A DNA stretch of 64,000 bases from Mayamaea pseudoterrestris (GCA_027923505.1 BROI01000032.1:124001-188000), one strand, 5' to 3'. Counted from the stretch's first letter, positions 30,874 to 41,783 are shown. A program made the numbers and translations. Notes: generated from the letters alone by a model not told the origin.

Positions 30874-33492
30874 TCACAAAGTGCGCGGTTTCTTGATGCT
30901 TCGTCCAAAGCGAGTTTTGTTTGCATTTTGTCGTTTGGGTGTGGCAAAAATTGTTCGGACTTTGCGCCCAGATCGGGTGGTTGTTAAAAGATGTGCCTTT
31001 CGCATGAGAGGAACAGCATCCAAGGATGGCTTGTTAGATGCCGGGGCACTTTTTGGCGTGGCATTGCTTCCAGTTGATCGGCGACTGGGTGTCAGCTTTG
31101 TGGAAGCACTTTCCGTGCCGTCTTCCTTCGCAATCCAACGTTTCCAAACCGATGACGTTGAAGGTCTGGTTTTTCGCATAGCAGCAGTGAGACTCTGGAC
31201 GCGCTTCTTGACTTGTGAAATCGACCAGTGAGTGTTGGTGCTGTGTACAGGAAGGACTTTGCTTTGCAGATATTCATAATCGCGACCGTAGCTTCCCATT
31301 CCCCGCATGATCTGTTCGTTTTCAGAAGCTATCGTATCAGACTCCAAAAGGTATGTGGGCTGCATCATATCATCGTCAGTCTCGTTAATAATTAGAGTGC
31401 TTCGCTGGCTGCGTCGCGACACTTTCGCTCCGTCGCCAACAGCCGCAGCATCCCAATCGGGTACAAATGTGACTGTGGCTGCTCCGCGACGCCGATGCGG
31501 CCGATGGCCTGCTGTTCGACTTGACGACACTGTTTGACTGTCCCTCCGAGGTGGCCTAGCTGTATCACTTTCCATGCCATTCGATCTTGGCACCAAGGGA
31601 AAGGTGCGTTCATATAAATCGTCATCGCGAAACTCCAAGTTGTCATTCGCTTCCGGAAAGAGGGCGCAATCCAGGCGATAGGCCTCTCGTATTCCTGATA
31701 AGAAAGCTCCATGGATTGTGCTCGGGTGGTATGGCGTTGTATGCTCACCTGCAAACATGAGTACAGGTACAGAACCCGTATGATCCATAATCGGATCACT
31801 CATCGCTCGATATTCCATCGGCCCATCGATTCCAGGCGGAACATACGAGAAACTCATTAGCGAGTATTGCTCCTTCCCCCATCGAGTGACTCTGTAGTCA
31901 ACCACAGGAGCGACATTGTTGCCGCACATTGTTTTGAGCCGATGCAAGCAATCATCGACAATCTCTTTATCTGTCCATTCTTGTATGTCTCTCGCAAAGT
32001 CTCCCCCGTACATGAATATCAGTATCGGCTGTCCCGTATATTTGTGTCCGTTCAATACAAGATAAGCTCGATCGTTCGCGGCCAAGCCCAAAAAGTCTGA
32101 ATCTTGCCAAAACACACGAGAAAAGCTCAAAATGCACTTGTTGAGCAAGCCATTCCCTAGACGCTGTATGGCATGCTGCTTTGCCAGAGGCAGTGGAGGA
32201 TCAAAAGTAATTGACGAAGATTTCAAAATGCCCAAGGGCAGCGTGCAAACGACAGCATGCGCCTCCAGCACCGTCCCATTCTCCAACGTGACGCGCACCA
32301 TTGTTTCCTTGACACCCTTTTCTTTTTTGGAGTTTCCGCTACCACGTTGAGGTGGTTCAGTGGCCGCATTAATTGTATATCGGTCGACTGCAAGTTTGGA
32401 TCGCGTTGACCGACGCGCTCCTGCGGCAACGCCACGGATGCGGTGGGATAAGCGAGATGGTTGTGTAGTAATCGAGGATTTTATATTGGAGCGCTGGAGA
32501 GTATTTCTATGCAAATTTTGGTGCGCTTGTCGAGCCCCGTTTGAAGTTGTTCGTAAAGGAGTAGCATTGTTGGATGTTGGAGCTATCTCCGTCGTTTCTA
32601 ATGGCGGATGCACCACATGAATGTGTTTGACGGGCGCATCGTAAAGTATGTCCAGCGGTTCCGCAAGCGAGTCCATGACAGCCTTCCATGATTTCTGAAC
32701 GGCGACATGGTCCCCATCAAAGCCATACTGCTCATCATCATTCCATTTATAGCCAAGTCGGTCGAAGCTCGCACCGCATGAAACCTCCAAGTTGGCTTGA
32801 TGCCATTGCAGCAAGGTCGACGGAGAAACGTTCTTTTCATCGCAAACTGCGCGAAACATTTTTCCAAATGATAATCTATGACTTTCGTTGTCACCTTGTT
32901 CAGTTATTCTAGCAAACGCAATGTCCAAACATTCATTAAAGAGAGCTGAAACCCTGTCGTCTTCGCGAGGATCAACGGGCCATCCGCTGCTATTCAAAAG
33001 AAGGCAGTCGCTGACAGGTTGCACTGCAATGCCCATTTCTTCCAACAGCAACGCCACTGGATTTTCCAAGGTTCCATGAATCAACGCACCTCCCAAATCA
33101 ACATCGGTATGCGCATGCAAGTCTCCTTCGCTGCTTGCGTGTTGCGGCTTGATCCGAATGCTGCTTCCGTTCAATCGTCCGCCAACGCGCTGACGAGCCT
33201 CCACCACAAGTACCTTGTAGTTGCGATGCTGCAGCTCGCGAGCGCAGGCGAGACCCGACATGCCAGCACCAATGACAATGACAGATGTTCGAGTATGATG
33301 ATGATTGTTGTTACTACTTGAAGGGTGGGACGAAACTGTTGATGCAATTACCGACGCTGCAGCTGATGGCTGCACCTCCTGCAAATCGTCCTCCTGTTCG
33401 ACTTCTGCCTCGACGGCGTTGGAAGCGAATGATGCATTCATGCCATCCAATTCATGTAAATCTGAGATGGATAGAGACTCTGGAAGTATCAT
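30874..33492 (-). CDS. LSD1-like FAD-dependent amine oxidase
   Basis: 872 residues in one exon. After an acidic N-terminus, the FAD fold opens at about 70 (VIVIGAGMSGLACARELQ...VVEARQRVGGR). The flavin-contacting lysine of the family fits K in RLGNGLLNKCILSFSRVFW near residue 450. The C-terminal FAD motif FAGEHTTPYHPSTIHGAFLS lies near 580 and closely follows LSD1's [20 protein letters not shown]. There is no SWIRM domain before the FAD fold and no obvious tower insertion. A basic loop (about 350-385) interrupts the substrate part, and a basic Ser-rich tail of about 250 residues ends in nuclear-type signals. Histone H3K4 demethylase or polyamine oxidase are the alternatives; the tail and the LSD1-like motifs favour a chromatin role. 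Confidence 0.88.
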   Translation of the reverse strand: MILPESLSISDLHELDGMNASFASNAVEAEVEQEDDLQEVQPSAAASVIASTVSSHPSSSNNNHHHTRTSVIVIGAGMSGLACARELQHRNYKVLVVEARQRVGGRLNGSSIRIKPQHASSEGDLHAHTDVDLGGALIHGTLENPVALLLEEMGIAVQPVSDCLLLNSSGWPVDPREDDRVSALFNECLDIAFARITEQGDNESHRLSFGKMFRAVCDEKNVSPSTLLQWHQANLEVSCGASFDRLGYKWNDDEQYGFDGDHVAVQKSWKAVMDSLAEPLDILYDAPVKHIHVVHPPLETTEIAPTSNNATPLRTTSNGARQAHQNLHRNTLQRSNIKSSITTQPSRLSHRIRGVAAGARRSTRSKLAVDRYTINAATEPPQRGSGNSKKEKGVKETMVRVTLENGTVLEAHAVVCTLPLGILKSSSITFDPPLPLAKQHAIQRLGNGLLNKCILSFSRVFWQDSDFLGLAANDRAYLVLNGHKYTGQPILIFMYGGDFARDIQEWTDKEIVDDCLHRLKTMCGNNVAPVVDYRVTRWGKEQYSLMSFSYVPPGIDGPMEYRAMSDPIMDHTGSVPVLMFAGEHTTPYHPSTIHGAFLSGIREAYRLDCALFPEANDNLEFRDDDLYERTFPLVPRSNGMESDTARPPRRDSQTVSSSRTAGHRPHRRRGAATVTFVPDWDAAAVGDGAKVSRRSQRSTLIINETDDDMMQPTYLLESDTIASENEQIMRGMGSYGRDYEYLQSKVLPVHSTNTHWSISQVKKRVQSLTAAMRKTRPSTSSVWKRWIAKEDGTESASTKLTPSRRSTGSNATPKSAPASNKPSLDAVPLMRKAHLLTTTRSGRKVRTIFATPKRQNANKTRFGRSIKKPRTL

Positions 33493-33834
33493 GCCAAGGA
33501 CAATTGCTATGTTCTGATGATTGCCAATAATTATGAAGGAGCTGATGGATGACTAACAATCACAACTCGTCGCATGGATTGGCACAAACTCGTGACTGCA
33601 GAAACGTTTCAGTCACTAAAACGACGTCGAAGGATGTTGCTATGGATCAAACCATGCCAAAGCTATAGACCTTACCTATTTACACAACATTTGTTTTATG
33701 GAATCTTACCCAATACATTTATGATCAATAGCTTCGCACAATACCAATTGCATCCACCGGTTCAATAGTTCCGCACAACCAAAAATAAAACGCTTTACAG
33801 TTAGACAATTCCATGGAAAACCCCCTTTCTTGGT
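33493..33834. other. Intergenic gap
   Basis: Upstream region of the amine-oxidase gene and 3' region of the four-TM gene. No feature seen. Confidence 0.4.
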
Positions 33835-34940
33835 TTACCACCACTTCCACCACCCTTGTTTCTTGTCCTGCACATTCTCGCCTGTCACTACGTCGGCGGG
33901 TGCATCCTTCCCTGCCTCCTCGTCAAGGCCTACGCCAATTTCTTGAATCGGCAAACCTAATCCAGCATTGCTGTCGTGTGGTTCTTCGTCGCCTGCCGCA
34001 TGGGTGGAACTTTCTTCCACATTGTCATTGTCGCGATTTATAGATTTAAATTCTTCGTCTTTCGCCGCAACGTTTTCTGCTGTCGCAACTTTTTCCGTGG
34101 GCGGCATGGCGCTCATTGGCTTGACGCGGACCAGGCAGAATGCCGTCAACAGGCAAAACAGCATTCCCGCAACGGTGAGTCCACCTCCAAAGCTTATTTT
34201 GCAGTGAAAGTCATACTGACAGATATCACTCGCAAATGAAATAAAGACAAGCCCCTGGAATAGCGTTGCTAATACAAAGCAGGCAGCCAACAGACCCAAC
34301 GATGTCTTGTCAATGGTGGCGCAGCTCAATGCCAAGACGGGTGAAACTCCCAGAATCAACGTGATGATCGTAAAGAAGGCGAACGCTCTGCCAGTCTTGT
34401 ACTTTGCATCCATGATATCCTTTTCATAGGCGCTCCATGCCGTGCAGTGTAGCTTTCTATCGGTAAGGTTGCCTTCGATAAAATGCTCCTGCCTCCAGAG
34501 CAGTCCCCACGGGTCGCCATCAACCGTCAAAAAGTTGCATCCGCCAACCCCCGCAATGGAGAAGATGCAGGCGATAATAGCAAGAAACACCGCGCGTGCA
34601 GCTTTCTTGCCCTGTGGGTAGACGCTGCATGAAAAGGAGAATCTGCGAGTCAGTCAGAATGAACAAAACCGAGGCAACATTGAGACTAGCACACTCACCA
34701 GGGCCCTCGGCAATCGCAGCAATCCCTCACATTTTTAACGGGTTGCTCATTGATATTTGGTGCATCCTCGTGAGTGACTTCCTTGTGCGTATCATCGTCA
34801 GCGGGCTCTTGGGTTCCGGTAGGCTCCGTCTCCTGCTCTTGAACCGTTGCGGGAGCGCTCGCAACACTACCCGTGTCAGTCATGTTGCTTTGTTTTCGTT
34901 GATCACTGTCAAAATCAATTGGTAAGGGAGGCCCATACAT
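33835..34940 (-). CDS. Four-TM membrane protein with acidic cytosolic tails
   Basis: 343 residues from two exons: 34699-34940 and 33835-34624. The 74-nt intron 34625-34698 runs GTGAGT...ATGCAG, the joined sequence reads CRGPCVYPQGKKAARAVFLA, and the lengths add to a whole number of codons. The N-terminal about 80 residues are acidic with a small Cys cluster (CCDC). Four hydrophobic helices follow, with a Cys-containing loop between the first and second (CNFLTVDGDPWG...LHC). The C-terminal 90 residues are acidic and end in GWWKWW. The layout recalls MARVEL or tetraspan proteins, but there is no family signature I can name. Confidence 0.75.
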
Positions 34941-35227
34941 TGTGACAGTAGTTGAGCATGGTATCAATCCTTATCAGATCGTCGTTCAATGTCTTCCGAA
35001 GATGATCCGCGCATGGACCGAACGCCGGCGGTTCTCATCCGTGACATCATTGACTGCTACGTTCCGATAAGTCTGGTTCTATAACAATAGTCTGAGCAAG
35101 ACAAGATGATCTATAGACTATGTACTTTACAAAAATTATGGTAGACCCGTCACCCGACATGCAGGCACTAGCAGCAGCGTATGCTGACCAGCCTTGCCAT
35201 GATGGTGTAGCTTGATGTGTCTGTCTA

Positions 35228-35803
35228 CTACTCGACCAACGGGTCGCACAATGCTGCATTCGGATTACGATATAGCTGACACATGTATAGCTTTCCATTC
35301 TCTTCTTGTGCAAGAGCAACGCCGACTTCAATATAGCTTTCCGACAAGAGCCTTGCTCGTTGCTTTGGCTCGGCCAAGACGCTCGCAAAGAGCTCCGACA
35401 CGGAACGACCGGCGCAAATGTTTTCTCCCGCGACGGAGCTCTTTAGTAGCTGCTCCAGCTCATGTATCGATTGAAACCATGGTTTGACTTGTCCGCTCTC
35501 GGCCATGGCGTCTGCTTCCATGCGAGCAAACGTTTCCAGTGACTTGCAAATTGTGAGAGCGCTTCGACCGCGGCGGACTCGCTCGTCGTTGATCATAAAC
35601 GTTAATTCTGATGCTAGCGCCTGGAGTTCAAGTGCATTGAGTTGCTTTATATGACATTCGTTGGTTGGGGATACTGGAATAGAGCTTGCTGCGTCTGCAT
35701 GGGAAGCGTCTGCGTCCACCACAGTCATTAGAGGTTCGTTGTTTGATTCGGCGGATGGATTCATTGGTCGGCATCTAGAGACCGGAGTGGTTAGAATCAT
35801 CAT
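35228..35803 (-). CDS. CAP/SCP-domain protein (YkwD type)
   Basis: 191 residues. Residues about 70-185 carry the short CAP fold: MINDERVRRGRSALTICKSL, then the AGENICAGRS signature, then LLSESYIEVGVALAQEENGK ending in YMCQLYR. These match the GENI and (I/V)GVA motifs of bacterial YkwD-like and PR-1 proteins. No clear signal peptide precedes it, which is unusual for a family that is mostly secreted; an upstream exon may be missing. The start could be any of the Met codons at 35803, 35800 or 35764. Confidence 0.8.
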   Translation of the reverse strand: MMILTTPVSRCRPMNPSAESNNEPLMTVVDADASHADAASSIPVSPTNECHIKQLNALELQALASELTFMINDERVRRGRSALTICKSLETFARMEADAMAESGQVKPWFQSIHELEQLLKSSVAGENICAGRSVSELFASVLAEPKQRARLLSESYIEVGVALAQEENGKLYMCQLYRNPNAALCDPLVE

Positions 35804-36144
35804 TGCTTGCTAGCGTGTCTATAGGCTTGTTTGTTCTGTCGGATGCGGGTCCGGGACGCTTATTGACCAAATCTGTAATCGAAAATACGAAAGTCAACTT
35901 TCTTTGTGGGCAGATCGCAGCGTTTTGACATGGTCGTCGGCGAGCTCTTGCTCGACTCCGTCCAGTGTCTCTGCGATACTCCGACTAATGAAGAATCTGA
36001 TTGGCTCCTTACTCCAAAATCCACGTCAGCGTTCGTCGGAGGCGCGCGCGTTCCGTTTCCAATGTGTGACTGCGTGATGGCCATGGAGATTCGTGGATGA
36101 TCCATCGGGACCTGTGCAATAATCAGATTCCTTTCACGCATGCA
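35804..36144. promoter_or_regulatory. Divergent promoter region, CAP protein / fibrillin
   Basis: 341 bp between divergent genes. A 93-codon minus-strand frame at 35860-36141 shows no domain and I cannot support it as an exon. No clear motif is seen. Confidence 0.35.
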
Positions 36145-36998
36145 ATGTTCTTGAGAATTCTGATATTGTGGTCTCTCCTCGGGTTTTTGGCATGCACGCA
36201 GGCATTATTTGTTCCCGGCAGGTCGTCGTCGAAGTATGGGCACCGGCAGGTTGTTCGTCGCCATGGCGATGATCGAGCAGCAGCTGGTAGACGGCTTTTA
36301 TACAATGGCTCGCTAAGCAAACTATATGCGTTCTCATGGTTCAACGAAATTGTCGCGAATTTGAGCACAGCAGAGCCTGTCTCATTAGAACGCACCGTAC
36401 TCAAACAGGAGCTGATTGATCTTTGTCGGCGCGAAAAAGTGTCGAGAAGTGACGTCGAGGCTGCTATTCAAAAGCTAGCAGTAGTCTCTCCTACTAAAGA
36501 CCCAGCAAGCAATGACTTGATACAGAAGGAATGGAAGTTGTGAGTGATAGTTGTCCATAGAACAGGCGGCGTCAAAATGTCGTATGGATGCCTATGGCAT
36601 GCAGTGTACAGTACTCACATTCCAATGTTTTGACTCAACGATAAACTAATCACAACAGACTTTGGACGACGGAGAAGGAGATCAACGTTTTCTATGACTG
36701 GAATGTTGCAGCTGACGTTACCCAAACTATTTTAGATTCTTCTTTGGTGAATGCCATTGAATTCAAGAATGGAGGGAGCTTGATTGTGAGGGGCTCTCGG
36801 TCGGCTAGCGAATTCAATCCATTGCGCTCCGACTTTGCATTTACTGCAGCGACGCTTGATTTTGGCGTCAAGTTTCTTCCTGTGTTGCAGCTGCCTCCGC
36901 TTGGCAAGGGTTGGTTCGATGCGATTTATCTGGATGATGAGCTACGTGTTGACACAAACAGTCGCAACGATATCGTCATTTTGACGGCAGACAAATAA
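36145..36998 (+). CDS. Plastid PAP/fibrillin-family protein
   Basis: 244 residues from exons 36145-36539 and 36659-36998. The 119-nt intron runs GTGAGT...AACAG, and the joined codons give EWKLLWTTEKEINVFYDW, matching the W.LxYTTE opening of PAP_fibrillin domains. The start at 36145 gives a signal peptide (MFLRILILWSLLGFLACTQA) followed by LFVPG, an imperfect ASAFAP-type plastid site. The domain ends with LGKGWFDAIYLDDELRVDTN, resembling the fibrillin end motif (GxWxxxYLDxxLRIxRG). Fibrillins bind lipids in plastoglobules and thylakoids. The upstream ATG at 36097 is possible but would delay the signal peptide. Confidence 0.88.
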
Positions 36999-37282
36999 GC
37001 TTCTACGCCGCTGCGAATGCAATGGATAGAAAGATCAGAATCTTTTTGTGCGCATTAACTGAGATGCGAACGAGTGCGCTGGACGTCTCGGTTGTCATGA
37101 TGATCAACTGTTGACCGTCGATGGGGCGAGCGTTGATTGAGAACCTTCTATTAGGGTCATGCTACAATGCAATTGCTTCAACTTTTCATTTATAAAAGTG
37201 TTGCTTAGTGCCTCTACGCTTTTCGTTGTAGTGCTGGTTTCCAGTGCATGTAGTCGAACATAATAGACATCAAACGATGCGT
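36999..37282. other. Convergent 3' gap
   Basis: 284 bp between the ends of the fibrillin and desaturase genes. It should hold both polyadenylation regions; no other feature seen. Confidence 0.4.
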
Positions 37283-38769
37283 TTACATCTTGCCCGACAG
37301 CGGGTTGTCAAGCCAGTGCTCGCCGGAACCGGCAGCATGCATGTACTTTAACGTCGATATGAGGTTCTGGTGTACCCATGGGTAGTACACGTATCGGACC
37401 CCGTGCTTGGCGCATATTTCTCGCACCTTTGGCGCAATGAAGGGATACCAACCGGAGCTCATGCGTGGAAATAGATGATGTTCCACTTGAAAGTTGAGTC
37501 CACCGGTGAAGCATCCCGAGATAAAACCACCATACGTACAAGATGTTTCAACTTGTGACTTGAACCAGCAGACGGGTTCGTTGGTCTTGCGAGTATCCGC
37601 TGTAGGATCGCGATCGGAATGCTCAAAGTTGTGTGACAAACTAAACAGGACGGCCAATGCCAAACTCTCGGAAACTCCCATGAGCATAATCTGTCCAAAC
37701 GTTTTCCAGCTCAGTCCGGAGTTAACGAAGGGGACAACTATGTTGGTGACAATGTATAGAATGCGCAATGCCGTCGCATATTTGCGTCGGCTCTTGATAA
37801 AGTCATTTTCCATTTGAATGCCAACAAACTCAGCTCCTCGTTGTCGCAAGTCCAAAACTTGTGGGTTAAAGACGGACGAAACCCAGTATCCCGACAAGAC
37901 AATGGCGTAAAAGAATGCCTGGAAGCGATGAAACCACTTGCGCGCTGGGTGACCGATGGGGTAGTCGTTGAAGAGTAGCATGGGCTCGGCTCCAAACGAA
38001 TCGGGATCCTTGGTCGCATGGTTTGTGTAGGAATGATGCGTCCAGTGCTGCTCCATCCAGAGCCATTTGCTGCCACCAATAAAGTCGGCGCCTAAACCAA
38101 ACATGTCGTTCACCCATGGCTTTTTGGAGCAAGCGCCATGGTTGGCATCGTGCTGTACGTTCATGCCGATCAATGCCTGCGAGACGCCGTAGATGATAGC
38201 CAACGTCCAAGTCGTCTTTTGCGTCCAAAGATACTGAAGGTAAAAGAAGATTCCAACGTAGGCAAAGGCCCTGAAGAACCAACCGTAAGTTCCAAATTCT
38301 TTGCCTCGTCGTACAATCTTGAAGACTTCCTTCTTCATTTCGCGCTCAAAGGGAGTGTCAAACTTGTACCTGCGACGAGAAAGAGTAGCGAATTTAGACT
38401 GAGCGGAAGCCATAGAGAGCACTACAGAGCACCCTAGTCGTTATAGACTTACTCGGACTGAAAGTCAGTCACTTTGCCAACACGCTTCATCTTCTCCAAA
38501 TGCTTTTCGGTATGATACGCATGAATCATCTTGTACTGAATCGTCACATCGTTTCCGCCAAAGAGCTGAATCGTTTCACCTCCCGGATGGTCAAACTTGC
38601 TAATGTCGTAAACGACTCCATCAATGCAAATCTCCGTCGTTTTCAGCTGGCTCAAGGGAACAATGCGCTCCTCCGAGACGGCTCGCTGCGTCGTGTCATT
38701 TGTGTCAAAGGTTGCAGCTGAGACTTGTTCTGCCTTGCGATGGCGGAGCTTGTCAGCGTCAGGCGGCAT
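37283..38769 (-). CDS. Front-end acyl-lipid delta-5 desaturase with cytochrome b5 domain
   Basis: 467 residues from exons 38453-38769 and 37283-38369. The 83-nt intron runs GTAAGT...GTCGCAG. The protein start MPPDADKLRHRK and the intron-spanning EYKFDTPFERE match the Phaeodactylum delta-5 desaturase PTD5 (start MAPDADKLRQRQ, 469 residues) closely, as I recall that protein. Exon 1 encodes a cytochrome b5 domain with the heme motif HPGGE. Exon 2 has the three His boxes HDANH, HWTHH and QVEHH; the Gln in the third box marks front-end desaturases. It would convert 20:3(n-6)/20:4(n-3) to arachidonic acid/EPA in the ER. Delta-5 over delta-6 specificity rests on that similarity, not on a residue I can read. 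Confidence 0.95.
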
Positions 38770-39155
38770 GGTGTTGGTTGTAGTAGTAGTGGTCGTTTAG
38801 TAAGAATGGATAAAGCTAACGTTTCGGATAGACTCGTAGTAGTCGAAAATGGCCAATGGCGGAAAGATTACGTGGCCTCGCAGAAAGACGTGCGAGCGGC
38901 AGGCAGCTTGAACGACCGATGACCGAATCGAGAAACCGCGATGACGACGACTCTTTCGCGTCTGCACGTCATTCAAGTATGTCGTAACGGTACACAAATC
39001 ACTAAAATTGGCGTCCGCACGTCAGTCGAAGATGTCGCACCGATAATGGCAAATTTTCTGCATCACCATGGGTGATCGTCCACCAAATCCAAAAGAATTG
39101 ACTTGCATTATCACTATTTGTACGTGATTCATCCTAGCCACGCCGAGAAAAAATC
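38770..39155. promoter_or_regulatory. Divergent promoter region, desaturase / twin-CX9C gene
   Basis: 386 bp between two ATGs on opposite strands. No TATA box or repeated operator stands out. Confidence 0.4.
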
Positions 39156-39383
39156 ATGGGAAACAAGACTTCAATACCTGAACCAATTCCCTTCTGCGAA
39201 AATTGCCAGAAAAGTACACAAAAAGACTTGCCGATGGACGACTCCGTTAACAGTAACGCTTGTTTAAACAGCTACAATGCGGTGGAAGAATGCATGAAGA
39301 ATCATCAAGGACAGATTGCACCTTGTTCCAAAGTATGGCAATTGTTCAAGCAGTGTCGCGACGAGCAAATGGATACATTATAG
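39156..39383 (+). CDS. Twin-CX9C (CHCH) small mitochondrial protein
   Basis: 75 residues. Cysteines 36 and 46 form one CX9C motif and 57 and 67 the second, in a helix-turn-helix pattern. Two more cysteines (14, 17) precede them. Such proteins are imported into the mitochondrial intermembrane space by Mia40/Erv1 oxidative folding and serve respiratory-complex assembly; diatom import may differ in detail. The exact member (COX19-, CMC- or NDUFS5-like) cannot be told by eye. The start MGNKTS would also fit N-myristoylation. Confidence 0.85.
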   Translation: MGNKTSIPEPIPFCENCQKSTQKDLPMDDSVNSNACLNSYNAVEECMKNHQGQIAPCSKVWQLFKQCRDEQMDTL

Positions 39384-39692
39384 TTTACAGCATCCACCAT
39401 GCATGCCGTTAGCTACCGGTACATGGGGTACATGCACAGATCTTGTTCGATTGATAAAGACACCGCATGCTGGAAATACCGTAACATATACACGAAATGG
39501 CATGGTCAAGATTCAGACGCAAAGGCAAAGGCAATATTGGGCTGCCGACGACGAATACACCTCGAACGGTGCCAAAGGATTGTTCACGAGGGTCACGACA
39601 ACGTGCTTCTGGAACATTTGGTATAATCTAGTAATTGCTGTTCGGTACAACCAGTATAAAGCAGCATTAGTTGATAGTTTACTCAGTAGCTT
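39384..39692. other. Convergent 3' gap
   Basis: 309 bp between two gene ends. The palindrome TACCGGTA lies at 39414-39421. The open frames running in from the left are out of frame with the gene and show no domain. Confidence 0.4.
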
Positions 39693-41783
39693 TTATTTCA
39701 ACAGGAAGCTATAGACACTATTCTCCACCTGAACAGCTGATACGCCGACCGAGTGAGCGACAAACTCAATGAGCAACTTCTTCCGCGGGTCTACAGGCGG
39801 TTGAATGTCGTGTACCGTGGAACAACCGTTCAAAGGTACGCCAGCCACCAAACGGCATGGCTGAATGGCTGCAGCGCCCAAACTGTCCGATAGCTCAGAA
39901 TGTTCGCCGTCTGCTGACTTTGCAGCTCTTGAATTATCCTTGAGAAGGAGATTGGCAAGCGCAGGCGAGTAAGTGTCCTCGTCAGCCAACACCATGTTCT
40001 CCATAAATTCAACATAGGAGTCCAGTCTTGAGCCATTTCCAAGCCAGTGGAGCTGCTCTGGATTGCTTGGAATAACGCGATCCTCGGTCACAAGACCTCG
40101 CCCAGGCCTGCTAAAGGTCCATTTGCGCCAGCTTGGGTCCAAGAAACATGCAATAGCAATGAGCGCAGCTGCATCTTCTAATCGAAGTATTTGGTCAGGA
40201 GAAAGCGGTGGTCCACTGACAGTATCCTTGTCGCGTCCTTTCTGGGGCTGCTCTGTATTTTGCTCCTCGTCCTCTTGTTTCAGCGGCATTAATCCCACCA
40301 GAACCAAGCATCGATGTAGCACCGCTTGACTCAAACCCGTGTCAGCAATCATTTGAGCGAGTACATGCGCAAGACTTTTCGCTGTGATCATGCGCAATCT
40401 GTGTTGTTTACGCTCCCGATACATTAAATCAGGTTCCGCCTTTAATTGACAGACTGCCGCCAAAAGCGATGCAACGTGCTCCAGTTTGGTGATAGACAGT
40501 GGCCGCGAGAGTTCAAAAAAGTATTGCATCGGCTTGAGTGCATGCTGCTGCTTTTCAGTAAGCAACCCAAAGGCATTTAGCAATGGCAAACTACCACTTT
40601 TGATCCAATGACAAACTTGACTGCATGTCACGCCTGCTCGATAGACGGACAACCAAAGCAAGCCGGCAGCCAACGTCATGGAAGGCTTGCATGCGGGTTG
40701 TAGTACAATATCTGTAGAAGTCTTTAATTTGCGAGATGTATGAACGAGAACGACGTGCTTCACTTTATTTTCGCTTGGCCGTGGTCGTCGGTGTCGTCGT
40801 TTCAAGGGTAGGTCGGTTGGATCATCGGCATCTTCTTCGTCGTCATCGTCATCATCATTGTCGGATTCATCCGACGAGGCTCCAATGGCAGAGTCACTGT
40901 CGCTGTCATCGCTTGCATCATCCTTCGCGTAGCTGGTGTCTACTAGCGACGCCTGCGACGAGGGAGCTGCATCGGGTCGTGCCCTCTTTCCAGATGCGGA
41001 TTTAGTTAAAGATTCGTTGCTTCTCGAACGACCATTGCTATCATTCGCATTATCAAAATCAGTTTCGTCCGGGACTTCCACCTTTAGTGCCGCTGCCTGC
41101 TCCTTCATTTCAGTCCGAACCTTTTTCAGGGCGTGATACGACAAGGTCTTGTGAATCATGGCTTGATGCGACGGATGGCAGAGGAAGGAATCGCGCAAGG
41201 AAAAGCGAACGTGCGGAAACAATGCCGCGTATTGCTCCGCTCCCGCTTGCCATGCGAGCAAGTAGTCTTGCCACAGTGTTCGAAGCAGTTTGTGAGCAAG
41301 CTTTCGTTTCCGAGCATCCTCCTTCCAATGCAAAAGTTCAAGGAGTCGTTCCATGCTGTGAAACAGCACAGTCTGAAACGCAGTAATGCACGCTTCCAAG
41401 TCGGGAAGCGGCACTGACTGATCCAGACTCTCCAGCATTTCCTGGCGTTGCCGCTTCGCCTCCTCCGACTCGACGTTATGAACATTACCACTCGATTTCA
41501 TTTTCGGCCGCTTGAGCAATCGAATGCTACCATGCGTCTTGGCAGCCAGACCCACAACCTCCTCGTAATCCATAGCCTGCGACTGCGATGGCTGCGACTC
41601 TATGTGACAGTTTGTGCAGACTTGGCGATCGGTTGTGTCGTCCACGTAAAAGTCGGTTCCCTGACAAAATTGGCAAAAGAATGAGCTTGGTTGGGATGCC
41701 GATACAAAGTCTCCCTGCGATGAGTTGAAAATGGATTGCGAAAGAGGCTCTTCATCGTCATCGTCCTGCCAAAAGAATGACAT
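39693..41783 (-). CDS. TAF1B/Rrn7-like RNA polymerase I initiation factor
   Basis: 696 residues in one exon. The N-terminal zinc ribbon FCQFCQGTDFYVDD...QVCTNCHIESQ (C37, C40, C56, C59) has the form of the Rrn7/TAF1B ribbon, the TFIIB-like subunit of the Pol I core factor. Next come the helical cyclin-like regions, split by a long Asp/Ser-rich acidic stretch (about 245-345). A second helical part (LAAGLLWLSVYRAGVTCSQV) looks like the cyclin-fold repeat of the family. It would recruit Pol I to the rDNA promoter in the nucleolus. The acidic insertion is larger than in most TAF1B proteins. Confidence 0.8.
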   Translation of the reverse strand: MSFFWQDDDDEEPLSQSIFNSSQGDFVSASQPSSFFCQFCQGTDFYVDDTTDRQVCTNCHIESQPSQSQAMDYEEVVGLAAKTHGSIRLLKRPKMKSSGNVHNVESEEAKRQRQEMLESLDQSVPLPDLEACITAFQTVLFHSMERLLELLHWKEDARKRKLAHKLLRTLWQDYLLAWQAGAEQYAALFPHVRFSLRDSFLCHPSHQAMIHKTLSYHALKKVRTEMKEQAAALKVEVPDETDFDNANDSNGRSRSNESLTKSASGKRARPDAAPSSQASLVDTSYAKDDASDDSDSDSAIGASSDESDNDDDDDDEEDADDPTDLPLKRRHRRPRPSENKVKHVVLVHTSRKLKTSTDIVLQPACKPSMTLAAGLLWLSVYRAGVTCSQVCHWIKSGSLPLLNAFGLLTEKQQHALKPMQYFFELSRPLSITKLEHVASLLAAVCQLKAEPDLMYRERKQHRLRMITAKSLAHVLAQMIADTGLSQAVLHRCLVLVGLMPLKQEDEEQNTEQPQKGRDKDTVSGPPLSPDQILRLEDAAALIAIACFLDPSWRKWTFSRPGRGLVTEDRVIPSNPEQLHWLGNGSRLDSYVEFMENMVLADEDTYSPALANLLLKDNSRAAKSADGEHSELSDSLGAAAIQPCRLVAGVPLNGCSTVHDIQPPVDPRKKLLIEFVAHSVGVSAVQVENSVYSFLLK

